From: JBCCFK01 sp965262315
GTDB lineage: Bacteria > Actinomycetota > Acidimicrobiia > Acidimicrobiales > UBA8592
NCBI GenBank assembly: GCA_965262315.1
Contig: CBDHFJ010000020.1
Location: 1-23,648 of the forward strand
Length of the DNA: 23,648 nt
Direction of reading: 5' to 3'
Position numbers and translations under genes: made by a program. The notes beneath the pieces were generated by a model. The model saw only the letters and a program-made list of their open reading frames with translations, ran no database searches and was not told the origin of the DNA. Below, piece after piece: positions 7,235 to 14,962 of this stretch; the first letter of the stretch is position 1; every line of letters begins with the position of its first letter.

Positions 7235-8458
7235 TCAGCCCCCCAGGGGCAGCAGGGCGGTGTCGGGGATGACCGTGACCTGGCCGACCTCGTCGGGGAG
7301 CGGGTGGTTGAACGGGGCGTACTTGGGCTGTGCGGTCGCCCGCATCCGCGTGGTGGAGTGCACCGGATCCTTGTCGTATTCGGGGATGACCCGGTCGCCG
7401 AAGACCTCGAGCATCTCCTCGATCTCGTGGTGGTGCATGCCTTCGATGGGCAGACCGAAGACCACCTGATCGCAGCCGACCGACTGGTACGCCTCGACCT
7501 GCTCGCAGACCTCTTCGGGGTTCCCGCACAACATGTAGCCGCCCTCGATCACCGCGTCGAGGATGTCATCGGTCCACTCCATCGAGGCACTGATCGGCGC
7601 GTCGGGCCAGGTGATGGCGTCGGGCGACTTGGGCATGGTGTCGTGGTAGAGGTTCACCATGGTGACGAGATAACCCCGGCCCTTGGCCTTCGCGATCTCG
7701 CGGGCGCGGTCGCGGTCCTCCAGGCAGATGACCGAGTTGGTCATCATCACGTTGTTGTTCTGGAACTGGCCCAGCACCTCGTCGGGCGACTCGGCCGCTT
7801 CCTTGTAGGCGTCGACCCGGCCCTTGAGGTTGTGGATCGGCTCGAAGTTGAAGGCGATGGCGCCGATGCCGAGATTGCCGGCCTTCTCGAAGGTCGGCGG
7901 ATTGCCGCACGCGACCCAGATCGGCGGGTGACCCTGGCCGTAGGGCTTGGGCAGGATGTTGTGCGGGGTGGGCACCGACCAGCCGGTGCCCTCGAACGAG
8001 TAGTCCTTCTGCTCCCACATCTTGGGGATCTCGCGGATCACCTCGTCCCACATGGCCTTGGTCTGCGACGGCTCGGTGCCGCTGAAGGTGGCGAGCTCGT
8101 GGCTCCCTGCGCCCCTCCCGGTACCGAACTCGAACCGGTTGTCGGTGACGTGATCGAGCATGGCGGCCCGCTCGGCGATGCGAACCGGGTGCTCCTTGGT
8201 GGTCGGGAGGCTGGTGATGGCCGAGCCGATGTGGATCCGTTCGGTCTGTGCGGCAACCCAGCCCATGACCGGCGCCGGCGCCGACATGTGGCTGTACTCG
8301 GTCAGACCGTGGTGTTCGCCGAACCAGATGTACTTCCAGTTGTGCTGGTCGGCGAGGACGGCGTACCCCGCCTCCCGCATCAGCTCGGTGTGCTCCGCCT
8401 CGGTGTCGTGCGCTGCGGGCCCCGGCGTGTACCCGTTGCTGAAGATGCCGAACTCCAT
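7235..8458 (-). CDS. LLM-class flavin-dependent oxidoreductase
   Basis: 407 residues of the bacterial-luciferase-like superfamily. It opens MEFGIFSNGYTPGP, then WKYIWFGEHHGLTEYSHMSAPAPVM (the EHH segment typical of the LuxA-like branch), GSAITSLP, NRFEFGTGRGAGSHEL, PPIWVACGNPPTFEKAGNLGIGA and a C-terminal EEVCEQVEAYQSVGCDQVVF. These suggest a flavin- or F420-dependent monooxygenase or reductase; the substrate is not inferable. I chose the ATG at 8458, eight codons into the open frame, because an AGGAG ribosome binding site lies just upstream and the barrel strand starts there. A TTGACC/TAAAGC promoter precedes it. It is divergent from the GGDEF-EAL gene and convergent with tetR. It is not closely similar to the other LLM proteins here except, at superfamily level, the one at 18487. 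Confidence 0.9.
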   Translation of the reverse strand: MEFGIFSNGYTPGPAAHDTEAEHTELMREAGYAVLADQHNWKYIWFGEHHGLTEYSHMSAPAPVMGWVAAQTERIHIGSAITSLPTTKEHPVRIAERAAMLDHVTDNRFEFGTGRGAGSHELATFSGTEPSQTKAMWDEVIREIPKMWEQKDYSFEGTGWSVPTPHNILPKPYGQGHPPIWVACGNPPTFEKAGNLGIGAIAFNFEPIHNLKGRVDAYKEAAESPDEVLGQFQNNNVMMTNSVICLEDRDRAREIAKAKGRGYLVTMVNLYHDTMPKSPDAITWPDAPISASMEWTDDILDAVIEGGYMLCGNPEEVCEQVEAYQSVGCDQVVFGLPIEGMHHHEIEEMLEVFGDRVIPEYDKDPVHSTTRMRATAQPKYAPFNHPLPDEVGQVTVIPDTALLPLGG

Positions 8459-8505
8459 CGGTGGCTCCTGTCCCGAGCGCACCCCCCGGTCCGCTCCGAG
8501 GCTCT

Positions 8506-8534
8506 GCTTTAGGGCATCGGCGGGAGCGGGTCAA
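8506..8534 (-). promoter_or_regulatory. Sigma-70-type promoter of the LLM gene at 7235-8458
   Basis: On the minus strand: TTGACC (8534-8529), a 17-nt spacer, then TAAAGC (8511-8506). This leaves a leader of about 40 nt ending in an AGGAG ribosome binding site before the ATG at 8458. It is the best canonical -35 in the window. Confidence 0.5.
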
Positions 8535-8591
8535 CAGTCCCACTTGCGAGACGAGGCCTACAGACCCGCTGACCGGCGCCGATTGGGCGAC

Positions 8592-10586
8592 GTGACTTCG
8601 GAGGCTCCGGTCTCCAGCCGCGGTTTCGGGGGGAGCGGCACGGCTGGAGCCGAACACACTGGGACGGCGACGGAACACCGCGACGCGATCGAGGCAGCCG
8701 TGCGCGCCGAGACCACGCGCTTCTTCCGCAGCAACCGCTGGATCTCTCCGCTCGGGAACGTGGGCGCAGCCACGGTGTTCGTGCTCATCACGACCGACCA
8801 CCTCCACGGGCGCGGCGCCGCCGCGTGGTTCGCAGCCATCGTCATCGTCGCCCTGGTCACGGCGACCGCCTCCAGCGAGATCGTGCCGACCGCCCGATCC
8901 GGCGTGCCGATGGTGGCCCAGGCGGCGTACCTGTCCGCCGGCCTGCTCTGGGGACTGGTGATGTGGCTCGACCCGTCGGCGCGCGCCGACGCCCAGTTCC
9001 AGTGGATCGCGCTCGCCCACCTCTTCGCCGTGACCGCGGGAACGATGGCCGGACTGTCGGGCATCAGCGCGTTGAGCACGTTGACCCAGACTCCGCTGTG
9101 GCTGATGACCATCGCCGCATTCGCCGCCGAGGGAGAGCTCGTCATCGCCGGTGGCCTCCTGGTGTTCCTGGGGCTGGTGCTCCCCCACCAACGTCGGGCC
9201 ACGGCGCAGTTCCGCGAGCTCGTGTCGCTTCGGACGCGCTCGGAGCAGGATGCGGAGCGGAGCGAGTGGGCGGCGACCCACGACACCCTGACGTCGCTGG
9301 CCAATCGCGCGGCGGTGTGGCAGCGCCTCGAGGGCCTCCGCAGCGACGAGCCCGTCACCGCGATGTTCATCGACCTCGACCACTTCAAGGAGGTCAACGA
9401 CCGGTTCGGTCACGCCGCCGGCGACGACGTCCTGGTCGAGGTCGCCGAGCGACTGCGCAACTGCTTCCGACCCACCGACCTCATCGCCCGGCTGGGCGGC
9501 GACGAGTTCGTGGTGGTCCTCGATCACAAGGTCGAGGATCGGGCGATCGATCGCATGGCCCGCCGGGCGATCACCCGGCTCGAGGACCCGATCGTGCTCG
9601 AGGGCGGCGATGAGGCCTACATCTCGGCCAGCATCGGCGTGACGACGGTCGACGCCCACAGCGCCGACCCCGAGCGGCTCCTCACCGAGGCCGACCACGC
9701 CCTGTACCGGGCGAAACGATCCGGACGGCGACGCATGGTTCGCTTCGACGCCGCTCTCGAGTCCGAGCTCCGGCAACGGACGGGGCTCGAGACGAGCCTC
9801 CGCAAGGCGCTGCGCGACCGAACCCTGGACACCCACGGCCAGCCGATCATCGATCTGGCGAGCGGCCGTCTCGTCGGTGTGGAGCTACTGGCCCGGTGGA
9901 CGCTGGAGACGGGGGCGTCCGTGGCACCGAGCGTGTTCATCCCGCTCGCCGAGGAGACGGGCCTGATCGACGATCTCACGGACATGATGCTCCTGCGGGC
10001 CGTCGAGTTGTTGGTCGATTGGCGAGACCACCCGACGCTCGGCCACGTCCAGGTCGGCCTGAACCTGTCGACCATCCAACTCGGCCGGGGAGACGTGGTG
10101 GAGCGGGTGGCCGCCGTGATGCACCACCACCAGATCGAACCCGGTCGGCTGGTGATCGAGCTGACCGAGACCAACGAGGTCCACGAGTTCGCGCTGGTGG
10201 CCGAGAAGCTCGACGCGCTGCACGGCCTCGGGGTGCTCATCGCCATCGACGACTTCGGCACCGGCTACTCGTCGCTGTCAAGCCTCCTGTCGTTCCCGAT
10301 CAGCTTCGTGAAGCTCGACCAGACCCTCATCGCCGACCTCGGCCGCGACCCCAGGCGGTCGGCAGTCGTCCGTGCGGTGCACCAGTTGGCCGACGTCGTG
10401 GGCCAGGTCGTCATCGCCGAAGGTGTCGAGACGCCGGACCAGATCGCGGCGCTGCGCGCGATCGGGGTCCCCAGTGCGCAGGGCTTCGGCATCAGCTACC
10501 CCATGCCGCTCGCCGAGTTGCCCGAACGCCTGGCCGACTTCTCGTTTCCCGTGGCTCCGGCCCCGCCGTCACCCGCCTGGAAGTAA
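8592..10586 (+). CDS. Membrane GGDEF-EAL cyclic-di-GMP enzyme
   Basis: 664 residues. About five or six hydrophobic segments (roughly residues 52-200, for example NVGAATVFVLITTDHL, AAAWFAAIVIVALVTATA, LWLMTIAAFAAEGELVIAGGLLVFLGLVL) form a membrane sensor of no recognised family. The diguanylate cyclase domain follows (about 227-390) with intact GGDEF at 302-306 and an RxxD inhibitory site (RPTD) five residues before it. The phosphodiesterase domain (about 410-655) keeps E431 in the ELL version of EAL, LNLST, ELTETN, DDFGTGYSS, KLDQ, EGVET and QGFGISYPMP. Both activities therefore look possible, with synthesis subject to product inhibition. The GTG at 8592 is a tentative start: no clear ribosome binding site is present, and other GTG/TTG starts are possible. 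It is divergent from the LLM gene upstream. Confidence 0.9.
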   Translation: MTSEAPVSSRGFGGSGTAGAEHTGTATEHRDAIEAAVRAETTRFFRSNRWISPLGNVGAATVFVLITTDHLHGRGAAAWFAAIVIVALVTATASSEIVPTARSGVPMVAQAAYLSAGLLWGLVMWLDPSARADAQFQWIALAHLFAVTAGTMAGLSGISALSTLTQTPLWLMTIAAFAAEGELVIAGGLLVFLGLVLPHQRRATAQFRELVSLRTRSEQDAERSEWAATHDTLTSLANRAAVWQRLEGLRSDEPVTAMFIDLDHFKEVNDRFGHAAGDDVLVEVAERLRNCFRPTDLIARLGGDEFVVVLDHKVEDRAIDRMARRAITRLEDPIVLEGGDEAYISASIGVTTVDAHSADPERLLTEADHALYRAKRSGRRRMVRFDAALESELRQRTGLETSLRKALRDRTLDTHGQPIIDLASGRLVGVELLARWTLETGASVAPSVFIPLAEETGLIDDLTDMMLLRAVELLVDWRDHPTLGHVQVGLNLSTIQLGRGDVVERVAAVMHHHQIEPGRLVIELTETNEVHEFALVAEKLDALHGLGVLIAIDDFGTGYSSLSSLLSFPISFVKLDQTLIADLGRDPRRSAVVRAVHQLADVVGQVVIAEGVETPDQIAALRAIGVPSAQGFGISYPMPLAELPERLADFSFPVAPAPPSPAWK

Positions 10587-10589
10587 CCT
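10584..10589 (+). promoter_or_regulatory. Possible -10 box of the LLM gene at 10635
   Basis: TAACCT overlaps the TAA stop of the GGDEF-EAL gene. It would give a leader of about 40 nt carrying the AGGGGGG ribosome binding site. No -35 is evident, and read-through from the upstream gene is equally possible. Confidence 0.3.
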
Positions 10590-10634
10590 CGGGCTGCGCC
10601 GCCGCACATGCGGCTCGAACCGCCAGGGGGGACG

Positions 10635-11492
10635 ATGAAGATCGGTGTGACCTATCCGCAGACCGAGCTGCGGGGCGACCCGGTCGCCGTGCGCGACTTC
10701 GGACTTGCCGTCGAGGAGCTGGGGTACGACTCGTTGCTTGCCTACGACCACGTCGTCGGAGCCTCCCACGAGGATCGCGATCCGGAGCTGTGGGGTCCAT
10801 ACACCGAACACGACCCGTTCCACTGCCCGTTGATGATGTTCTCGTACCTGGCGGGCATCACCGAGCGCATCGAGTTCGTGACCGGCGTGATCATCCTGCC
10901 GCAGCGCCAGACCGCCCTGGTGGCCAAACAGTGCACCGACCTCGACCTGCTGTGCGGCGAGCGGTTCCGGCTGGGCGTCGGCACCGGATGGAACTACGTG
11001 GAGTACGAGGCGCTCGGTGAGGACTTCGCCAGCCGCGGTCCCCGACTCAGCGAGCAGATCGACTTGCTGCGCCGCTACTGGACCGAAGACCTGTTCTCGT
11101 TCGACGGCGACCACGACCGCATCACCCGAGGCAACATCAACGTGCGACCCAACCGGTCGATCCCGATCTGGCTGGGAGGGTTCTCCGAGCCCGCGTTCCG
11201 TCGGGCGGGACACCAGGGCGACGGGTTCATCTACGCGGGCACGGTCGAACGCGGCCTGGAGGGGCGCGAGAGGATCGAGACCCACTTGGCCGACGCGGGC
11301 CGGGCCGACGCCGACTTCGGCCACGAACTGATCATGCTCCGAGCTCGCAGTCCCCAGGAGTCCGCCGAGACCGCAGCCGCATGGCGAGAGGCCGGTGGCA
11401 CCCACGCGTCGGTGGTGACGATGAACATCGGTCTCGAGGGGCTGCAGGCCCACCTCGACTTCATCACCGAGGTCCGCGACCTGCTCGACTGA
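10635..11492 (+). CDS. F420-dependent LLM-class oxidoreductase (TIGR03619-like)
   Basis: 285 residues, a compact LLM barrel. Motifs are MKIGVTYPQTELRGDP, LGYDSLLAYDHVVGA, ITERIEFVTGVIILPQRQTALVAKQCTDLDLL, FRLGVGTGWNYVEYEALG, RGPRLSEQIDLLRRYW and IPIWLGGFSEPAFRRAG. The GVGxGWNxxEYEALG stretch is characteristic of TIGR03619-type proteins, which are predicted to use F420. The ATG at 10635 is preferred over the in-frame ATG at 10608 because family members begin with MKIG and an AGGGGGG ribosome binding site sits between the two. It lies 48 nt downstream of the GGDEF-EAL gene and 52 nt upstream of the DUF1330 gene, on the same strand. Substrate unknown. Confidence 0.9.
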   Translation: MKIGVTYPQTELRGDPVAVRDFGLAVEELGYDSLLAYDHVVGASHEDRDPELWGPYTEHDPFHCPLMMFSYLAGITERIEFVTGVIILPQRQTALVAKQCTDLDLLCGERFRLGVGTGWNYVEYEALGEDFASRGPRLSEQIDLLRRYWTEDLFSFDGDHDRITRGNINVRPNRSIPIWLGGFSEPAFRRAGHQGDGFIYAGTVERGLEGRERIETHLADAGRADADFGHELIMLRARSPQESAETAAAWREAGGTHASVVTMNIGLEGLQAHLDFITEVRDLLD

Positions 11493-11544
11493 TCGGCTCG
11501 GGCGCGCCACGAGGGTGTCGCCGTCTGCCCACTCGGAGGCTCTC

Positions 11545-11847
11545 ATGACCGTCCACTTCATCGCCCACCTCACCGTCGACGACCCGGACGGCTACCGGGT
11601 CTACGAGAAGGGCTTCTTCCCCATCCTCAAGGCGCACGGCGGGCAGTTCGTCACGTTCGACGACGACGTCACCGTCCTCGAGGGCGACCGAGCCGACGGC
11701 CGCACCGTCATCATCCGGTTCGAGTCAGAAGAGCAGCTCATGGGCTGGTGGAACTCGACGGAGTACCAGGAGCTCGCGGCGCACCGGAAGGCGTCGTGCA
11801 CCACCCACTCGGTGTCGGTCGTGCACGCCATGCCCGCACGCGGCTGA
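11545..11847 (+). CDS. DUF1330 small dimeric alpha/beta-barrel protein
   Basis: 100 residues, typical for DUF1330, a ferredoxin-like dimeric alpha/beta-barrel family of unknown function. It shows the family pattern of an early Tyr-rich strand (HLTVDDPDGYRVYEKG), HGGQFVTFDDDVTVLEG, RTVIIRFESEEQLMGWWNSTEYQELAAHRKAS and a final strand. The W-x-S-x-E-Y-Q motif is characteristic. A CGGAGG ribosome binding site sits 5 nt before the ATG. It probably belongs to the same transcript as the preceding LLM gene and ends 12 nt from the convergent hydrolase. Related folds include small monooxygenases and stress-response barrels, but no function can be claimed. Confidence 0.88.
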   Translation: MTVHFIAHLTVDDPDGYRVYEKGFFPILKAHGGQFVTFDDDVTVLEGDRADGRTVIIRFESEEQLMGWWNSTEYQELAAHRKASCTTHSVSVVHAMPARG

Positions 11848-11859
11848 GCGGAGCCGACG

Positions 11860-12819
11860 TCAGCCGTTGAGCGCCCGGTTGAGCGCCGAGAGCTCGTCAC
11901 GCTTCCACGCCTTCGAGATGTGGGAGTCGACCACGAATCCGTTCGAGCCGTGGAACGCGCCGGGATACACGTGCAGCTCGCACGGCACGCCCGCCTGCAA
12001 CAACGCCTGGCCGTACGCGATGTCCTCGTCGAGGAACATGTCGAGGCTGCCGACCGTGATGATCGCCGGGGGCAGGTTCGACAGATCGATCGCCCGGGCG
12101 GGCGCGGCGTACACCGGCACGTCGTCGGCGCCGTCCTCGCCGTCGAGGTAGGCGGCCCACCCGACCTCGTTCGCGGCCCGATTCCAGACCCTGGTGTCGG
12201 TGATCATGTGGCTCGACGGGGTCTCATTGCGGTCGTCGAGCATCGGGAAGGTCAGCAGCTGGAAGCAGGGCGCGACCTGCTTGCGGTCGCGCGCCAGCAA
12301 TGCGAGCCCGGCCGCCAGGCCGCCGCCGGCGCTGGCACCGCCGATGGCGATTCGTGACGTGTCGAGCCCGAAGGCCTCGGCCTGGTCGAAGAACCAGGTC
12401 AGGCCCGAGTAACAGTCCTCCATCGGCACCGGGTACGGGAATTCGGGCGCGAGCCGATAGCCCACCGAGGCCACCACCACGTTCATCGTCTCCGCGATCT
12501 CGGCGCAGCTGGCATCGTTCATGTCGACCGATCCCAGGATCATGCCGCCACCGTGGATCCAGAACAGGCCAGGGCTGTCGGCGCGGGGCTCGGAGGGCCG
12601 GTAGACCCGGACCAGGACCTGGTGGCCGTCGAAGCCGTCCACATGATGGTCGGTGACGTCGATCGAGGCCGGCAGCTCGGGCGCCGGCATCTGCCCCATG
12701 AAGGCATCGAGCATGGCCCGGGTCCCGGCGATGTCGCTCAGGTCGAGCAGCTCGCCGGGCAGCATCTGCAGCACGGCGAGGTGCTCGGCGTCGACATGAT
12801 CCTCGAGGTTGATGGCCAC
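11860..12819 (-). CDS. HSL-type alpha/beta-hydrolase (esterase/lipase)
   Basis: 319 residues of the hormone-sensitive-lipase (Abhydrolase_3) family, serine hydrolases that cleave carboxylic esters. The oxyanion motif HGGG is at 89-92, the nucleophile elbow GASAG at 161-165 (Ser163), the acid Asp260 in GSLDMF, and His290 in GAFHGSN: a complete triad. YRLAPEFPYP (121-130) is the other family signature. No signal peptide, so cytoplasmic. The start is GTG at 12819, with an AGGGGGG ribosome binding site 4 nt upstream. It is divergent from the TauD-family gene with a 95-base shared promoter region, which may mean joint control, and convergent with the DUF1330 gene. Natural substrate unknown. Confidence 0.93.
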   Translation of the reverse strand: MAINLEDHVDAEHLAVLQMLPGELLDLSDIAGTRAMLDAFMGQMPAPELPASIDVTDHHVDGFDGHQVLVRVYRPSEPRADSPGLFWIHGGGMILGSVDMNDASCAEIAETMNVVVASVGYRLAPEFPYPVPMEDCYSGLTWFFDQAEAFGLDTSRIAIGGASAGGGLAAGLALLARDRKQVAPCFQLLTFPMLDDRNETPSSHMITDTRVWNRAANEVGWAAYLDGEDGADDVPVYAAPARAIDLSNLPPAIITVGSLDMFLDEDIAYGQALLQAGVPCELHVYPGAFHGSNGFVVDSHISKAWKRDELSALNRALNG

Positions 12820-12852
12820 GGTTCCCCCCTGGAGCTCGGTGTGACGGCGCCG

Positions 12853-12858
12853 ACACTA
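12853..12858 (-). promoter_or_regulatory. Possible -10 box of the hydrolase gene
   Basis: On the minus strand this reads TAGTGT, 33 nt before the GTG start, leaving room for the AGGGGGG ribosome binding site. The -35 is weak or absent. Confidence 0.3.
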
Positions 12859-12901
12859 CAACGGCACACCCGAGCAGGATGAAGACGTCGCGCCGCGTTG
12901 C

Positions 12902-12907
12902 TACCGT
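12902..12907 (+). promoter_or_regulatory. -10 box of a probable leaderless promoter
   Basis: TACCGT lies 7 nt before the ATG at 12915, with no ribosome binding site between. This is the arrangement expected for leaderless transcription and supports 12915 over an in-frame ATG at 12879. Confidence 0.5.
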
Positions 12908-12914
12908 CGACGGC

Positions 12915-13847
12915 ATGGACCGGACTGTGCAATCCATCCCCGGGTCCCGATTCGGCGCCCGCATCGAGGGCCTGGACCCCACCGAGATCTCCCGATCCGC
13001 CGATGTGCTGCGGGCCGCCTCGGTCGACCACCACGGTGTGCTGGTCTTCGCGTTCGATCGCCCCCTCGAGGTCGACGAGCTGAACGCGCTGACGGCGGTG
13101 TTCGGCCCCAGCGAGTTCGCGCCGGGCATGATCACCGGGTACGGCCGCCAGCGTCGCGACGACGAACCCGAACGCACGGTCGCCGAGCAGGTGGAGTCGC
13201 TCCGAGCCCGAGGCGTCGACCCGTACCTCATGTTCCTGGGGAACGTCGACCCCCGCACCGGCGATCGCCGCGAGACTCCCGACCTCTTCTTCGGTGAGTG
13301 GGAATGGCACACCGACATGAGCTACATCGAAGCGCCGCCGACCTTCAGCCTGCTGCACGCTCGCATCGTCCCGGCGACCGGTGGGGACACGTCCTACTGC
13401 AGTCAGGTGCTGGCCGCCGAGACGCTGTCGGACCAGCTCCGCGAGCGGATCACGGGTGCCAGGATCAAGCACGACTCCACGTACACCAGCGCCGGCATGA
13501 TCCGCCCCGGCATGGCCGAACCCGCCACACCGGTGGACGCGATCGGGCCCTACCACCCGATCCTGCGTCGCCTCCCCGGCACCGACCAGGAGGCCCTCTT
13601 CCTCGGTCGACGCACGAACGCCTACGTGGAGGGACTGTCTCTCGACGAGAGCGAGGCCCTCCTCGACGAGCTCTGGACGCACGCCACCCAGGACGCGTTC
13701 ACGTACCGCCACACCTGGACGGCCAACGAAGTCGTGGTCTGGGACAACCGAGTGGTCATGCACTGCCGGCACCCCTTCGACGCGGCCGACACCCGGTTCA
13801 TGTGGCGCACCCAGACCAAGGGCGAACCCGTCCTGGCCGCGCCCTGA
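12915..13847 (+). CDS. TauD/TfdA-family Fe(II)/2-oxoglutarate dioxygenase
   Basis: 310 residues, normal for this family, which hydroxylates sulfonates, aryloxyacids, carnitine-like or other small acids using Fe(II), O2 and 2-oxoglutarate. The iron triad is visible: H132 and D134 in WEWHTDMSY, and H283 in WDNRVVMH. The 2-oxoglutarate-binding region RFMWRTQTKG (Arg294, Arg298) closes the fold, and ATGGDTSY is the usual strand after the first metal motif. The ATG at 12915 is chosen because it sits 7 nt after a -10 box and yields the family-like start. An insertion-like segment (about 78-125, RQRRDDEPERT and following) may shape the substrate pocket. Divergent from the esterase; a GC hairpin follows the stop. 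The substrate cannot be inferred. Confidence 0.92.
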   Translation: MDRTVQSIPGSRFGARIEGLDPTEISRSADVLRAASVDHHGVLVFAFDRPLEVDELNALTAVFGPSEFAPGMITGYGRQRRDDEPERTVAEQVESLRARGVDPYLMFLGNVDPRTGDRRETPDLFFGEWEWHTDMSYIEAPPTFSLLHARIVPATGGDTSYCSQVLAAETLSDQLRERITGARIKHDSTYTSAGMIRPGMAEPATPVDAIGPYHPILRRLPGTDQEALFLGRRTNAYVEGLSLDESEALLDELWTHATQDAFTYRHTWTANEVVVWDNRVVMHCRHPFDAADTRFMWRTQTKGEPVLAAP

Positions 13848-13848
13848 C

Positions 13849-13883
13849 CCGCGAGCGCGCTTCGTGCCTGGCCTGGCTCGCGG
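13849..13883 (+). terminator. GC-rich hairpin after the dioxygenase gene
   Basis: CCGCGAGC (13849-13856) and GCTCGCGG (13876-13883) form a perfect 8-bp inverted repeat around a 19-nt loop, starting just after the TGA. There is no T-tract, as is often the case in high-GC actinobacteria. The following bases up to 13970 hold no recognisable gene. Confidence 0.45.
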
Positions 13884-13973
13884 CCTGCGACACCGCGGCC
13901 CTGGTCAGCCACCGCTGGAAGGTCCACCACCGGGAAGACCCCACGCCCGGGCAGTGACCCACCGCCACGACAC

Positions 13974-13979
13974 TAAGAT
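13974..13979 (+). promoter_or_regulatory. -10 box of the LLM/propeller operon
   Basis: TAAGAT is close to the TATAAT consensus and overlaps the first bases of the palindrome at 13977-13997. A repressor bound there would cover the -10 and the transcription start. No good -35 is visible. Confidence 0.5.
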
Positions 13980-13997
13980 CTGACGGACCGTCAGATC
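13977..13997. promoter_or_regulatory. 21-bp perfect palindromic operator
   Basis: Arms of 10 bp (GATCTGACGG and its exact reverse complement CCGTCAGATC) flank a single central A. The site overlaps the -10 box TAAGAT and precedes the GGAGGGG ribosome binding site (14000-14006). The form is typical of TetR/GntR-family operators. No gene for the cognate regulator is adjacent, and the half-site differs from TGCAACA upstream of the pump, so a different regulator acting in trans is inferred. Confidence 0.72.
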
Positions 13998-14009
13998 CCG
14001 GAGGGGACC

Positions 14010-14960
14010 ATGGGAGCGATCGTCGGCGACAACGAGTGGATCTACGGCATGCAGCTGCCGGTCCAGACGCTCACCCGCACGCTGGCCGACCCGTGGGAGG
14101 ACGACGCCACCGTCGACGACCTGGTCCGGGTCGCGCAGAAGGCCGAGGCCACGGGGCACGCGTTCGTCGGCGTGTGCGACCACGTGGCGGTGCCCGACAA
14201 CGACTACGCGGCCCGGATGACGACCACCTGGTACGACACCGTCGCCACCCTGGCCTACCTGGCCGCCCACACGACATCGACCCGTCTGCTGTCCGTCGTG
14301 TGGATCGCCGCCTACCGCCATCCGCTCCAGACGGCCAGTTCGTTCGGGACGCTCGACCACCTGTCGGGTGGACGCACGATCCTCGGCGTCGGCGCAGGAC
14401 ACGTCGAAGCCGAGTTCGACGCACTGGGGGTCGACTTCTCCCAGCGCGGCCGCATCCTCGACGAGACCATCGATGCCGTGCGTGGTGCGTTCGACGACAC
14501 CTACGTGTCCTTCCAGGGCGACCGGTTCACCTACACCGACGTCGGCGTGGCCCCGCAGCCGTCGGCGCCGTTGCCCATCTGGATCGGCGGCTCGGGAGCG
14601 GCCGCATGGAAGCGCACCGGCAGGAGAGGCGACGGCTACATCCCGATGGGCAATCAGGTTCCTCAGTACGCCGAGATCGTCGACACCATCCGCACCGCTG
14701 CGGACCAGGCGGGTCGAGGGGACGCTCGGTTCGACATCGGCTACATGCCGGGGTGGGCCTACCTGACGGGCCCCACCCCGGAGGACCTGCCGATGACCTG
14801 GATCGAGGGTCCCGAAGCCCTGGCGGCCGACATCCGAGCCGCACGAGATGCCGGCGCCAACACCTTCCACATGAAGTTCCGAGGCCGAACCATCGAGGAG
14901 TACCTCGAGCAACTGGACGCCTTCGCCGACGAGGTCGTCCCCCTGGTGACGGAAGCCTGA
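14010..14960 (+). CDS. F420-dependent LLM-class oxidoreductase
   Basis: 316 residues of the LLM superfamily, with FVGVCDHVAVPDNDYAARM, TLAYLAAHTTSTRLLSVVWIAAYRHPLQTAS, LDHLSGGRTILGVGAGHVEAEFDALG, FSQRGRILDETIDAVRGAF, LPIWIGGSGAAAWKRTGRRGDGYIPMG and a C-terminal AADIRAARDAGANTFHMKF. GVGAGHxxxEFxALG is the counterpart of the GVGxGW region in F420-binding members, so F420 use is inferred. The ATG follows GGAGGGG closely. The gene is the first behind the palindromic operator and is followed only 2 nt later by a large unrecognised protein, so the two are almost certainly co-expressed. Substrate unknown. Confidence 0.9.
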   Translation: MGAIVGDNEWIYGMQLPVQTLTRTLADPWEDDATVDDLVRVAQKAEATGHAFVGVCDHVAVPDNDYAARMTTTWYDTVATLAYLAAHTTSTRLLSVVWIAAYRHPLQTASSFGTLDHLSGGRTILGVGAGHVEAEFDALGVDFSQRGRILDETIDAVRGAFDDTYVSFQGDRFTYTDVGVAPQPSAPLPIWIGGSGAAAWKRTGRRGDGYIPMGNQVPQYAEIVDTIRTAADQAGRGDARFDIGYMPGWAYLTGPTPEDLPMTWIEGPEALAADIRAARDAGANTFHMKFRGRTIEEYLEQLDAFADEVVPLVTEA

Positions 14961-14962
14961 AC

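Noticed and set aside
7566..9836. A 756-codon open frame on the minus strand
   Set aside because: It is composed of low-complexity Arg/Gly/Asp-rich sequence antisense to the GGDEF-EAL gene and out of frame with the LLM gene.
13977..13997. The palindrome as a second binding site for the TetR encoded at 6632-7222
   Set aside because: Its half-site (CTGACGG) is unrelated to the TGCAACA half-sites next to that regulator's operon, so a different regulator is more likely.
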